The notes beneath the pieces are model-generated. The model searched no databases, was not told the origin of the DNA, and saw only the letters and a list, made by a program, of their open reading frames with translations. The position numbers and the translations under genes were made by a program. Shown here one piece after another: positions 15,759-24,519 of a stretch of 64,000 nt of DNA. The number at the start of each line of letters is the position of its first letter. Position 1 is the stretch's first letter. Source of the DNA: Streptomyces cirratus (lineage in GTDB: Bacteria; Actinomycetota; Actinomycetes; Streptomycetales; Streptomycetaceae); assembly GCF_014650775.1 (NCBI RefSeq), contig NZ_BMVP01000006.1, positions 248,001 to 312,000 on the forward strand, written 5' to 3'.

Positions 15759-15923
15759 GTGAACACTTCCGCAACCCCCGCGACCAGCACGGTCAAGACC
15801 CCCCTGGTCCCGCTCGACCGGATCGACGTCCACAGCGCCTCGGCGGCCCGGACGCTCGGACGCGTCCTCCCTTCGGAAAACGGCCGTCACGTTCAGGCAC
15901 CGATCTTCAACTCCGCGCTCTGA
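15759..15923 (+). CDS. fxsA: FxsA: FxSxx-COOH precursor peptide
   Basis: A 54-residue peptide starting at GTG, seven bases after GAGGA. It ends in IFNSAL-COOH, exactly the FxSxx terminus that defines this RiPP precursor family. The N-terminal ~40 residues act as leader (TPLVPLDRIDVHSASAARTLGRVLP), and the last residues are the core. In characterised Fxs systems a radical SAM enzyme joins the Phe ring to the Ser beta-carbon to make a three-residue cyclophane; here that would involve Phe50 and Ser52. The maturase gene begins 29 bp downstream. There is no double-Gly or other obvious cleavage motif and no dedicated exporter or protease nearby, so the fate of the product is unclear. Confidence 0.9.
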   Translation: MNTSATPATSTVKTPLVPLDRIDVHSASAARTLGRVLPSENGRHVQAPIFNSAL

Positions 15924-15952
15924 CAACGGAGCCCGCGCTCTAGACTGGTGGA

Positions 15953-18229
15953 ATGACCGGCCTGATCGCATTTCGCGAGATCGTCCTCAAGGTTCACAGC
16001 AGATGCGACCTCGCTTGTGATCATTGCTATGTCTATGAACACGCTGATCAGAGCTGGCGAGCCCGGCCGAAAGTGATCTCCCCCGAGGTCATTTCGCACA
16101 CCGCGTCGCGGCTCGCCGAACATGCCCGTGACCATGCACTCCCCTCCGTCACGGTGATTCTCCACGGAGGGGAACCCCTGTTGGCGGGCACCGCCCGACT
16201 ACGCCTCGTGTGCGAGGAGTTCACCCGCGCACTCGCCGGGACCGCCGGTCTCGATCTGCGCATCCATACCAACGGACTCCAGCTCAGCCGCCGTTACCTC
16301 GACCTCTTCGCCGAGTTCGGCGTCCGCGTGGGCATCTCGCTCGACGGGGACCGCGCCGCGAACGACCGCCACCGCCGCTTCGCCGACGGGCGCACCAGCC
16401 ACCCCCTGGTCCTGGCCGCCGTCGCACTGCTGCGTTCGGAGCCCTACCGCCACCTCTACCAGGGGCTGCTCTGCACCGTGGACGTCGCCAACGACCCCAT
16501 CGCCGTGCTGGACGCCCTCGTCGAGCTGGAACCGCCCCGGGTGGACTTCCTGCTCCCGCACGCCACGTGGGAAACCCCGCCCGTCCGCCCCGACGGCGCC
16601 CCCGACGCGTACGCGCGCTGGCTGCTGCGGGTCTTCGACCACTGGGAGCGGCTCGGGCGGCCGGTCTCCGTACGGCTCTTCGAGTCCCTGCTGTCCACCC
16701 TGCGCGGCGGCCCGAGCCTGACCGAGTCCCTCGGTCTCGCGCCGACCGACCTCGTCGTCGTCGAGACGGACGGGACCCTGGAGCAGGTCGACTCCCTCAA
16801 GAGCGCCTACGAGGGCGCCGCCGCCACCGGCTTCGACGTCTTCGCCCACTCCTTCGACGAGGTGGCCGCCCACCCCGGGGTGCGGGCCCGGCAGCTGGGC
16901 CTGGACGGTGTCAGTGCCACGTGCCGCCGCTGCCCCGTCGTACGTTCGTGCGGCGGCGGCCTCTACACCCACCGCTACCGGGCCGACCCGGACGGCGGAG
17001 GCGGCTTCGGCCACCCCTCGGTGTACTGCACCGACCTGCGCGAGCTGGTGGACGGGGTCGAGGGCCGCACCGCGTCCCGGCAGACCGCACCGGAACTCAC
17101 CGACCCGGCCGAACTGGCCCGCTCCCAGGAGCAGCTGACCCGGGTCCTGCTCGCCCGGCTGAACGCCGACCGTACGGGTGATCCCGAATGGGCGCGGTCC
17201 TGGGAGCTGCTGGCATGCGTGGAGCGGGCCGGGGAGGCGGGCGCGGACGCCCTGGGGGCCGTACTGGGCCACCCGTTCACCCGTACCTGGGTCCTGGAGG
17301 CCCTGGACGCCGGGCGGGACGGGCACCCCGGCACCCCCGGCGCCCCCGACGCGGCGCGCAGGCTGGCCGCCCTGGCCGCCGCCGCCGTGCTGCGGGGCGG
17401 GCTCGACCTGCCGGCCGAGGTGCCCTACCGGGACGGCGAGGTGTACCTCCCGACGCTGGGGCTGCTGCGCCTGGGGGCGCCGGGCACGCGGGGCCGGGCC
17501 GCGCTGCGGGCCACCGGGACGGGGTACGCCGTCCGCGACGGCCGCGCCGAACACCGCTTCGGCCCGGCGGCGGGGGACGCGCGCTGGCTGCCCGTACGGA
17601 GCTGGTCGCCGCCCGGGCCGGACACCGCCCCGGTGGCGCTGGAGGACCTCGATCCGCACCGCAACTGCTTCGCCCGCCCGCCGAGGCTCCGGCTGGGGGC
17701 CGGGGAGGCAGAGGAGTGGCGGGCCCGCCTCGGCGCGGCCTGGACGCTGCTGCACAGCGCCGTACCGGAGTTCGCCCGGGCGGCCGCCGCCGGGCTGACG
17801 ACGCTGACCCCCCTCGCGGGCGGTCCACGGGCCCACGGCTGGGGCGAGGCGGGGCGGCACGGCCCCGGGGCGCTCGGGGTCCCGTACGGCGCCGGGGTCC
17901 GGGAGACGGCCCTCGCACTGCTGACCGGGCGGCGCCGGGCCAGGCTGCGGGCGCTGACCGAGGTGGCCGACCTGTACGCGCTCGACGGGCAGTGGCAGCA
18001 CCCCTCGCCGTGGCGGGAGCGCCCGGTCCCGGTGTCCCGGCTGCTGGCCGACGTGCACGAGCGGGTGGCGGTGGAGGCGTACCGGCGGGCGACGGCGGCC
18101 CCCGAACCGGGCGCGTCGGACCGGATCCAGCGGGCGCTGGACCGGCTGGCCGGTGCGGCCGAGCTGACCAGCACCGGCAAACGGCTGGTGGCGGAGCTGC
18201 GCTGGGAGTCGAAGGCGGTCGACGCGTGA
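15953..18229 (+). CDS. fxsB: FxsB: cyclophane-forming radical SAM/SPASM maturase with inactivated HExxH-hydroxylase extension
   Basis: This is a 758-residue protein. The radical SAM cluster motif CxxxCxxC is Cys18, Cys22 and Cys25, close to the N-terminus, followed by the glycine-rich SAM motif LHGGEPLLAG. The SPASM region carries Cys324, Cys327, Cys333 and Cys359. It should form the Phe-Ser cyclophane on FxsA. Residues about 385-758 form an extension like the HExxH-type peptide beta-hydroxylases, including QHPSPWRERPVPVSRLL near the end. The metal motif is lost: the place expected to read HExxH is TGRRR at 658-662. This matches the reported FxsBH form with a dead hydroxylase half. Its GTGA overlap with the AAC(3) gene implies coupled translation. 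The start has little Shine-Dalgarno, but the N-terminus aligns with the family. Confidence 0.9.
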   Translation: MTGLIAFREIVLKVHSRCDLACDHCYVYEHADQSWRARPKVISPEVISHTASRLAEHARDHALPSVTVILHGGEPLLAGTARLRLVCEEFTRALAGTAGLDLRIHTNGLQLSRRYLDLFAEFGVRVGISLDGDRAANDRHRRFADGRTSHPLVLAAVALLRSEPYRHLYQGLLCTVDVANDPIAVLDALVELEPPRVDFLLPHATWETPPVRPDGAPDAYARWLLRVFDHWERLGRPVSVRLFESLLSTLRGGPSLTESLGLAPTDLVVVETDGTLEQVDSLKSAYEGAAATGFDVFAHSFDEVAAHPGVRARQLGLDGVSATCRRCPVVRSCGGGLYTHRYRADPDGGGGFGHPSVYCTDLRELVDGVEGRTASRQTAPELTDPAELARSQEQLTRVLLARLNADRTGDPEWARSWELLACVERAGEAGADALGAVLGHPFTRTWVLEALDAGRDGHPGTPGAPDAARRLAALAAAAVLRGGLDLPAEVPYRDGEVYLPTLGLLRLGAPGTRGRAALRATGTGYAVRDGRAEHRFGPAAGDARWLPVRSWSPPGPDTAPVALEDLDPHRNCFARPPRLRLGAGEAEEWRARLGAAWTLLHSAVPEFARAAAAGLTTLTPLAGGPRAHGWGEAGRHGPGALGVPYGAGVRETALALLTGRRRARLRALTEVADLYALDGQWQHPSPWRERPVPVSRLLADVHERVAVEAYRRATAAPEPGASDRIQRALDRLAGAAELTSTGKRLVAELRWESKAVDA

Positions 18230-19023
18230 CGTCCCCCGGGGCTCCGGGCGCGCTCGCGCTGGCCGGGGAGTTACGCCGGCTCGGGGTGCGCCCGGGGACG
18301 CGGCTGCTGGTGCACGCCGCGCTCGGCGGCACCGGCCTGCGGGCCGAGCCGCTGCGCGACGCCCTCACGGGCGTACTGGGACCGCACGGCACCGTGGTGG
18401 TGCCCGCCTTCACCTCGGAGAACTCCCGCACCTCGGCGGCGCACCTGGAGCGGATCGCGGGGCTTTCGCAGCCGCAGGTGCGGGAGTTCCGGGCGCGGAT
18501 GCCCGCGTTCGACCCGCTGCGGACCCCGAGCCAGGGCGTGGGGCGTTTCGCCGAGACCGTCCGTACCACCCCGGGCGCCGAGCGCAGCGCCCACCCGCAG
18601 ACCTCCTTCGCGGCGCTGGGAAAGGACGCCCGCGAGCTTTGCGCCGGTCACCGCCTCGAATGCCACCTGGGTGAGGAGTCACCCCTGGGGAAAATGTGCG
18701 GGGAGGGCGGGCAGGTACTCATGATCAATGTGGGATTTTCGTCCTGCACTGCTTTCCATCTGGCGGAGTACCGAATTCCCGATCCCCCCTTGCGCATGTA
18801 CGACTGTGTGGTGAAGGTGAACCTTCCGGGGGGACGGCGCGGGGAGGGGTGGACGACGTACGAGGACGTCGCGCTGGACGACAGTGATTTCGCACGGATC
18901 GGCGAAGCGTTCCCGGATTCGCATGTGCGCAGGGGCCGGCTGGGAGGGGCGGGGGCCGTACTCTTCTCGATTCCCGATGCCGTTGATCACGCACTCGACT
19001 GGATGACCGAAAACAGACGCTGA
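18226..19023 (+). CDS. AAC(3)-family N-acetyltransferase of the fxs locus
   Basis: A 265-residue protein whose GTG overlaps the fxsB stop. The aminoglycoside 3-N-acetyltransferase fold is indicated by LLVHAALGG at the start, TVVVPAFTSE, RSAHPQTSFAALG, and the signature LGEESPLGKMCGEGGQVLMINVGFSSCTAFHLAEY holding the active-site His/Glu region. Such genes are recurrent partners of fxs loci. Because it is coupled to the maturase, acetylation of the modified peptide or of an amine ligand is as likely as antibiotic resistance; this is inference. Its last third is lower in GC than the surrounding genes. Confidence 0.85.
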   Translation: MTSPGAPGALALAGELRRLGVRPGTRLLVHAALGGTGLRAEPLRDALTGVLGPHGTVVVPAFTSENSRTSAAHLERIAGLSQPQVREFRARMPAFDPLRTPSQGVGRFAETVRTTPGAERSAHPQTSFAALGKDARELCAGHRLECHLGEESPLGKMCGEGGQVLMINVGFSSCTAFHLAEYRIPDPPLRMYDCVVKVNLPGGRRGEGWTTYEDVALDDSDFARIGEAFPDSHVRRGRLGGAGAVLFSIPDAVDHALDWMTENRR

Positions 19024-19102
19024 TTGACTGAACGATGAGGGGATGTGGCGAAGCAGCTCCGGAATGATGTTTCTTCGCTCGCATCTTCGGGACGGGGGTC
19101 GT

Positions 19103-20479
19103 GTGCCCGCATCAGTGCAGCCGTACTTCTTTCTCAGCTATGCGCATACGCCGAGATTCGGGGCCGGGGGGCCCGACCCCGACATGTGGGTCGAGCGGCT
19201 CTTCCGTGACCTCTGCAACCACGTCATGGCGCTGACCGACCTGCCCGCCGGTTCGGAGGCCGGCTTCATGGACCGCGAGATACGCAGCGGCGAGGGCTGG
19301 TCGGAACGGCTCGCGGCGGCGCTCGCCACCTGCCGGGTCTTCGTCCCCCTGTTCTCGCCGCGCTACTTCGCCAGTGAGATGTGCGGCAAGGAGTGGTTCG
19401 CCTTCGCGCAGCGCGCGATCCAGCACGGCGCGCGCCACAACGAGCCGCCGCCCGAGGCCATCGTGCCGGCCCTGTGGGTCCCGGTGCCCGCCACCCACAT
19501 GCCGGGCCCCGCCTCGCGGTTGCAGTTCAACCACAACACCTTCGGCGAGCGCTACGTCACCGACGGCCTGTACGGGCTGATCAAACTCCGCAGCTACGCC
19601 GAGCAGTACGAGGCGGCCGTGTACGAACTGGCCAAACGCATCGTGCACGTCGCCGAGACCGTCCGCATCGACCCGATCAAGCCGCTGGACTACCGGGTGG
19701 TGCCCAGCGCCTTCGGCAGCAGCGGCGGCAACCCCGCCCGCACCCTGCACATCACGGTCGCCGCCGCCTCCCGGCACGACCTCCCGGAGGGCCGCAGCCC
19801 CGAGTACTACGGGGACAACGCGCTGGAGTGGAACCCGTACCACCCGGTGGCGCAACGGCCCATCGCCTACGTGGCCGAGGACGTGATCCGCAACCTCAAC
19901 TACCAGACCAGCCTCGGCTCGTTCGACGACGAGGCGGGGCACTTCGACAGCAAGCAGCCGCCGACGCGCCCGGAGATCCTGATCGTCGACCGCTGGGCGG
20001 TGGAGGACGAGCAGCGCCGCCAGCGCCTGGCCGCCTTCGACCAGGAACACCGGCCGTGGATCAACGTGGTGGTGCCCTGGAACCGGTACGACCACCAGGG
20101 CCGGGCGAAGGAGAGCGAACTGGCGGACCGGCTGGAGGGGACGATGCCGGTCAAGATGAGCCAGGGCCGCGCCGCCTGCCGGGCCGCCGCGAACGGCGTC
20201 GCCAACATGGAGATGCTCGGGCAGATCCTGCCCCAGGTGGTCGAGGCCGCCGCCCAGCAGTTCCTCAGACACGCCCAGGTGTACCCGCCCGCGGGCGGCA
20301 CCCACACCGAACGGCCGCGGCTGATCGGGCCGATGGGGATGGCCGAGCCGCCCCCGCCACTGCCGCCGCGCGTTCCCTTTCCGCCCGACACCGAGGCGGG
20401 CGGTGACGCACCGCGCGGGACCGACACCAACGACGTCAGCGACACAGAGCGGGGGGACACGGATGACAGCCGGTCGTGA
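19103..20479 (+). CDS. fxsC: FxsC: TIR-like protein of the FxSxx-COOH system
   Basis: With GTG 19103 (preceded by GGGGG) the protein has 458 residues; an ATG at 19043 is in frame but badly placed relative to GAGGGG. The N-terminal TIR-like domain opens PYFFLSYAHTPRF and includes VFVPLFSPRYFASEMCGKEW, where Glu97 occupies the position of the catalytic Glu in TIR NADases. The rest (about 220-400) is the FxsC-specific C-terminal region (LDYRVVPSAFGSSGGN; RPEILIVDRWAVED; INVVVPWNRYD). A disordered acidic tail follows. It overlaps fxsT by 17 nt. Its role in Fxs systems is unknown; NAD cleavage or signalling by TIR assembly is possible but not shown. Confidence 0.85.
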   Translation: MPASVQPYFFLSYAHTPRFGAGGPDPDMWVERLFRDLCNHVMALTDLPAGSEAGFMDREIRSGEGWSERLAAALATCRVFVPLFSPRYFASEMCGKEWFAFAQRAIQHGARHNEPPPEAIVPALWVPVPATHMPGPASRLQFNHNTFGERYVTDGLYGLIKLRSYAEQYEAAVYELAKRIVHVAETVRIDPIKPLDYRVVPSAFGSSGGNPARTLHITVAAASRHDLPEGRSPEYYGDNALEWNPYHPVAQRPIAYVAEDVIRNLNYQTSLGSFDDEAGHFDSKQPPTRPEILIVDRWAVEDEQRRQRLAAFDQEHRPWINVVVPWNRYDHQGRAKESELADRLEGTMPVKMSQGRAACRAAANGVANMEMLGQILPQVVEAAAQQFLRHAQVYPPAGGTHTERPRLIGPMGMAEPPPPLPPRVPFPPDTEAGGDAPRGTDTNDVSDTERGDTDDSRS

Positions 20480-23400
20480 CAGCCGTGGCGGACGCATCGT
20501 CACCTTCTATTCCTACAAGGGCGGTACGGGCCGCACCATGGCGCTCGCGAACACCGCCTGGATCCTGGCGGCCAACGGCAAGCGGGTGCTCGCCGTGGAC
20601 TGGGACCTGGAGGCGCCGGGTCTGCACCGCTTCTTCCACCCGTTCTTGGACCCCTCCACGCTCGGGGCCACCACCGGGGTCATCGACCTGATCAGCGAGT
20701 ACGCCTGGGCCGCGACCAGCCCGGTGCAGCGCGCCGACGACTGGCACAAGGACTACGCGCGGATCCAGCCGCACGCCGTCTCCCTCACCCCGGAGACGCT
20801 GGGCTGGGAGTTCCCCGACGGCGGCACCCTCGACTTCGTCTCGGCGGGCCGCCAGAACCGCGAGTACTCGGCCACCGTGTCCACCTTCGACTGGGACAAC
20901 TTCTACGACCGTCTCGGCGGCGGTCTCTTCTTCGACGCGTTACGCGCCGACATGAAGAAGAACTACGACTACGTGCTGATCGACAGCCGTACCGGCCTGT
21001 CCGACATCGCCGACATCTGCACCGTGCACCTGCCCGACGTCCTGGTCGACTGCTTCACCCTCTCCGACCAGTCCATAGACGGCGCCGCCTCCGTGGCCCG
21101 GCAGATCGACGAGCGGTTCAACGACCGCGGCATCAAGATCTACCCGGTGCCGATGCGCATCGACGAGGGCGAGAAGGAGAAGGCCGACGCGGGCCGGGCC
21201 CTGGCCCGGATCAAGTTCGACCGTTTCCCGGGCGGCCTCGTCGGGGACGACCTGACCTCCTACTGGGGCGCGGTGGAGATCCCGTACCGGCCCTACTACG
21301 CCTACGAGGAGACCCTGGCCACCTTCGGCGACGAGGCCGGGCTCACCAACTCCCTGCTCTCGGCGTTCGAGCGGCTCACCGCCGTGGTCACCGAGGGCGA
21401 GATCACCTCCATGCCGGCCATCGCGGAGGACGTGCGGATGCGGATCCGCGACGCCTTCACCCGGCGCCGCCCGGCCCTGCCGGCCGACCTGTTCCTCTGC
21501 TACGTCGCGGAGAACCGGATGTGGGCCGACTGGATCGAGTCGGTGCTCACCCGGGCCGGCTTCCGCGTGGTGCCCAAGGACGTCTCGGCGGAAGCCGCGC
21601 CCGCCCCGTCCGGGGACACCCTCGGCGGATCGGGCATCGCCGTCGACGGCGCCGCCCGTACGGTCGTGCTGCTCTCCAGCGCCTTCCTCAAGTCCGCGCG
21701 CGCCGTCGACGTGTGGAACCGGGCCGCCGCCGAGGACCCGACGGGGGGCCGGCGCCAGCTGGTGCCGCTGCGGGTGGGCGACGTACGGCTCGCGACCCCC
21801 TACATCGACCGCAACCCGGTGGACCTCTTCCGTCTCGACGAGGTGCACGCGACGACGGCTCTGCTGCGCGCGGTGGAGCGGCCCATGGCCCTGAACGACA
21901 CGGTCAACAGCGCCTCCCAGCCCGGCCCCCGGTTCCCGGGGACCGTGCCCAAGATCTGGAACGCCCCGCCCCGCAACACCGGATTCACCGGGCGCAGCAT
22001 CGTGCTGGAGCGGATGCGCAACCAGCTCGGCGGGGGGATGGCCGTGGTGCTGCCGCAGCCGCAGACCCTGTACGGGCTCGGCGGCGTCGGCAAGACGCAG
22101 GTGGCCCTGGAGTACGTCCACCGGTTCATGGCGGACTACGACCTGGTCTGGTGGATCTCCTCGGAGCAGACCGACGACGTGGTCGCGGCCCTCGCGGAGC
22201 TGGCCGTACGGCTGGGCGCCCAGACCGGCGAGGACATGGCGGCCGCGTCCCAGGAGGCTATCGACCTGCTGCGCCGGGGCGTGCCCACCTCGCGCTGGCT
22301 GCTGGTCTTCGACAACGCCGACGACCCCGAGACGCTCAAGCGGTTCTTCCCGCCGGGCGGCCCGGGGCACGTGCTGGTCACCTCCCGCAACCAGTCCTGG
22401 TCGCAGTACGGGGACGCGCTGCCGGTGGACGTGTTCCTGCGCGAGGAGTCCATCGAGCACCTCCAGCGACGCGCCCCCGGGCTCTCGCACGAGGACGCCG
22501 AGCAGGTGGCCGTGGCGGTGGGTGACCTGCCGCTCGCCGTCGAGCAGGCGGGTGCCTGGATCGCGGAGACCGCCACGCCCGTGTCCGCGTACCTGGAACA
22601 GCTGGCCCAGCAGGCAGCGAGCGTGCTGGGGCTGAACCAGCCGGCCGGCTATCCGGAACCGGTCGCGGCGACCTGGAACGTCTCCATCGAGCGGCTCCAG
22701 CAGCGCTCCCCGGCCGCGGTGCGGCTGTTGCAGCTGTGCGCCTTCTTCGCGCCGGAGCCGATATCCGCGAACCTCCTCTACAGCAAGGAGATGATCAACG
22801 CCCTCAAGCCGTACGACTCCTCGCTCCAGGAGAAGCTGATGCTGGGCCGGGTGATCCGGGAGATCGGCCGGTTCGCGATGGCCAAGGTCGACCAGGTCGG
22901 CAACAGCATCCAGGTGCACCGCCTCGTCCAGGCCGTGATCCGGGCGCAGTTGTCGCAGGAGGAACAGCGCGAGGCCCGGCACGCCGTGCACCGGATCCTG
23001 GCGGGCGCCCGGCCCGATGACGACGAGCCCATAGACAACCCGGCCACCTGGCCCCGCTTCAACACCATCTGGCCGCACCTGACGCCCTCCGAGGCCCGGT
23101 TCTGCAAGGAGCCTGAGACCCGCAGGCTGCTGATCGACCGCGTGCGCTACCTGTGGAAGCGCGGCGACTTCAAGGCTGCGTACCAGCTCGGCGAGGAGCT
23201 GCGCGAGGTGTGGAAGGAGATGCTGGGCGACAGCGACCTCCAGTACCTGTACCTGCGGTTCCACCTGTCGAACATCCTGCGCTCGCAGGGCCGGTTCGTG
23301 GAGGCGAAGGAACTGGACGAGGTCACGCTGGAGCGGCAGCGGACCGCGCTCGGCCCCTCACACCCGCACACGTACATGACCACCAGCGGCCTGGCCATGG

Positions 23401-24437
23401 ACCTGGGGGCGCTCGGCCGCTACGGCGAGGCGATGGAGCTGGCGACGGCCGCGCACGAGGGCTTCGGGCAGATATTCCACGAGGCGCACCCGCGCACCCT
23501 GGCCGCCGCCAACAACCTCGCCCTGAACCTGCGCATGGTCGGGCAGTACTCCCGGGCCCGGGAGATCGACCAGGAGGTGTTCGACCGGCGCACCGAGGTA
23601 CTGGGCCCGGACCACCCGTACACCCTGTCCTCGGCGCAGAACCTGGCCCGGGACCTGCGCGAGGTGGGCCGGTACGACGACTCGGTGCAGTTGCTGAGCC
23701 GGACGTACGACATCTACAAGCGGACGCTCGGCCGGGCCTTCCCGGGCACCCTGTCCGCGGCGAAGAACCTGGCGGTGTCGCTGCGCCGGGCGGGCGACCT
23801 GGAGGACGCGCTGCGGCTGACGACCGCGACCCGCAACCGCTACCGCGCCAAGTACACCTCGGTCAACCCCGACCTGCTGGCCTGTGAACTCAACCTGGCC
23901 GCGGACCTGTTCGCGACCGGAGACCCGGGCGCGGCGCGGGACCTGGCGCAGGAAGTGGTGGACGAGTACGTGAAGGTGCCGGGCGAGCGGCACCCGTACA
24001 CGCTCGCCGCCGTCAACAACCTGGCGGTGTTCCACTGGGGCACGGGCGCCGCGGACACGGCGGAGCCGATGCTGCGCCAGACGATCCGGCACATGCGCGA
24101 GGTGCTGGGCGACAGCCACCCGCACACCATCTTCGGGAACCTGAACCTCGCCAACGCCCTCGCCGACCTGGGGGACCCGGAGGGCGCGCTGGAGCTGGAG
24201 CGGATGGTGGTGCTGCGGTTGCGCGAGGCGCTGGGCTCGCACCACCCGGAGACCCTGGCGGCCGCCTCCAACATGGCGGTCAGCCTGGACATGATGGGCC
24301 GCAAGGAGGAAGCGGCCCGGGTGCGGGCGGAGGCGGTGGCCGAGCTGACGCGACTGCTCGGCGAGGACCACGGCCTGACCCGCTACGCCCGCGACGAGCG
24401 CCGGGTCCACCGCGACCTGGAGCCGCTCGCCGTGTGA
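20463..24437 (+). CDS. fxsT: FxsT: ParA-like/TIR/NB-ARC/TPR multidomain protein of the Fxs system
   Basis: A 1,324-residue protein starting at ATG inside the end of fxsC, after GGGGGG. Residues 11-300 are a ParA/MinD-type ATPase with the deviant Walker A YSYKGGTGRT (16-25) and LIDSRTGLSD. Residues about 340-450 form a second TIR-like unit (ADLFLCYVAENRMWADWI; TVVLLSSAFLKS) that lacks the WCxxE catalytic Glu. NB-ARC follows with P-loop GLGGVGKTQ (Lys544), LLVFDNADD and GDLPLAVEQAGAWI. From about 900 to the end come ten or so TPRs with the LG..HP.TL..A.NLA pattern of kinesin-light-chain type repeats. This is STAND (NLR-like) architecture: a ligand-gated oligomerising ATPase. The ligand could be the FxsA-derived peptide; that is inference. 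Confidence 0.92.
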   Translation: MTAGRDSRGGRIVTFYSYKGGTGRTMALANTAWILAANGKRVLAVDWDLEAPGLHRFFHPFLDPSTLGATTGVIDLISEYAWAATSPVQRADDWHKDYARIQPHAVSLTPETLGWEFPDGGTLDFVSAGRQNREYSATVSTFDWDNFYDRLGGGLFFDALRADMKKNYDYVLIDSRTGLSDIADICTVHLPDVLVDCFTLSDQSIDGAASVARQIDERFNDRGIKIYPVPMRIDEGEKEKADAGRALARIKFDRFPGGLVGDDLTSYWGAVEIPYRPYYAYEETLATFGDEAGLTNSLLSAFERLTAVVTEGEITSMPAIAEDVRMRIRDAFTRRRPALPADLFLCYVAENRMWADWIESVLTRAGFRVVPKDVSAEAAPAPSGDTLGGSGIAVDGAARTVVLLSSAFLKSARAVDVWNRAAAEDPTGGRRQLVPLRVGDVRLATPYIDRNPVDLFRLDEVHATTALLRAVERPMALNDTVNSASQPGPRFPGTVPKIWNAPPRNTGFTGRSIVLERMRNQLGGGMAVVLPQPQTLYGLGGVGKTQVALEYVHRFMADYDLVWWISSEQTDDVVAALAELAVRLGAQTGEDMAAASQEAIDLLRRGVPTSRWLLVFDNADDPETLKRFFPPGGPGHVLVTSRNQSWSQYGDALPVDVFLREESIEHLQRRAPGLSHEDAEQVAVAVGDLPLAVEQAGAWIAETATPVSAYLEQLAQQAASVLGLNQPAGYPEPVAATWNVSIERLQQRSPAAVRLLQLCAFFAPEPISANLLYSKEMINALKPYDSSLQEKLMLGRVIREIGRFAMAKVDQVGNSIQVHRLVQAVIRAQLSQEEQREARHAVHRILAGARPDDDEPIDNPATWPRFNTIWPHLTPSEARFCKEPETRRLLIDRVRYLWKRGDFKAAYQLGEELREVWKEMLGDSDLQYLYLRFHLSNILRSQGRFVEAKELDEVTLERQRTALGPSHPHTYMTTSGLAMDLGALGRYGEAMELATAAHEGFGQIFHEAHPRTLAAANNLALNLRMVGQYSRAREIDQEVFDRRTEVLGPDHPYTLSSAQNLARDLREVGRYDDSVQLLSRTYDIYKRTLGRAFPGTLSAAKNLAVSLRRAGDLEDALRLTTATRNRYRAKYTSVNPDLLACELNLAADLFATGDPGAARDLAQEVVDEYVKVPGERHPYTLAAVNNLAVFHWGTGAADTAEPMLRQTIRHMREVLGDSHPHTIFGNLNLANALADLGDPEGALELERMVVLRLREALGSHHPETLAAASNMAVSLDMMGRKEEAARVRAEAVAELTRLLGEDHGLTRYARDERRVHRDLEPLAV

Positions 24438-24460
24438 TCCGGCCCCGCCGTGTGATCCGA

Positions 24461-24492
24461 CGCAGGGCGGCCCCCGCACGGGCCGCCCTGCG
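24461..24492 (+). terminator. Strong hairpin after fxsT
   Basis: CGCAGGGCGGCCC (24461-24473) and GGGCCGCCCTGCG (24480-24492) form a perfect 13-bp stem with a 6-nt loop. It separates fxsT from the SLATT gene 28 bp further on. The preceding sequence CGCCGTGTGATCCG is duplicated around the fxsT stop codon. Confidence 0.8.
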
Positions 24493-24519
24493 CCCCTACA
24501 GCAGACCTGGGGGTTCGCT

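Noticed and set aside
18226..19023. AAC(3) gene as a plain acquired antibiotic-resistance gene
   Set aside because: It is translationally coupled to fxsB and is a recurrent member of fxs loci, so a role in that system is more likely; no mobile element is near.
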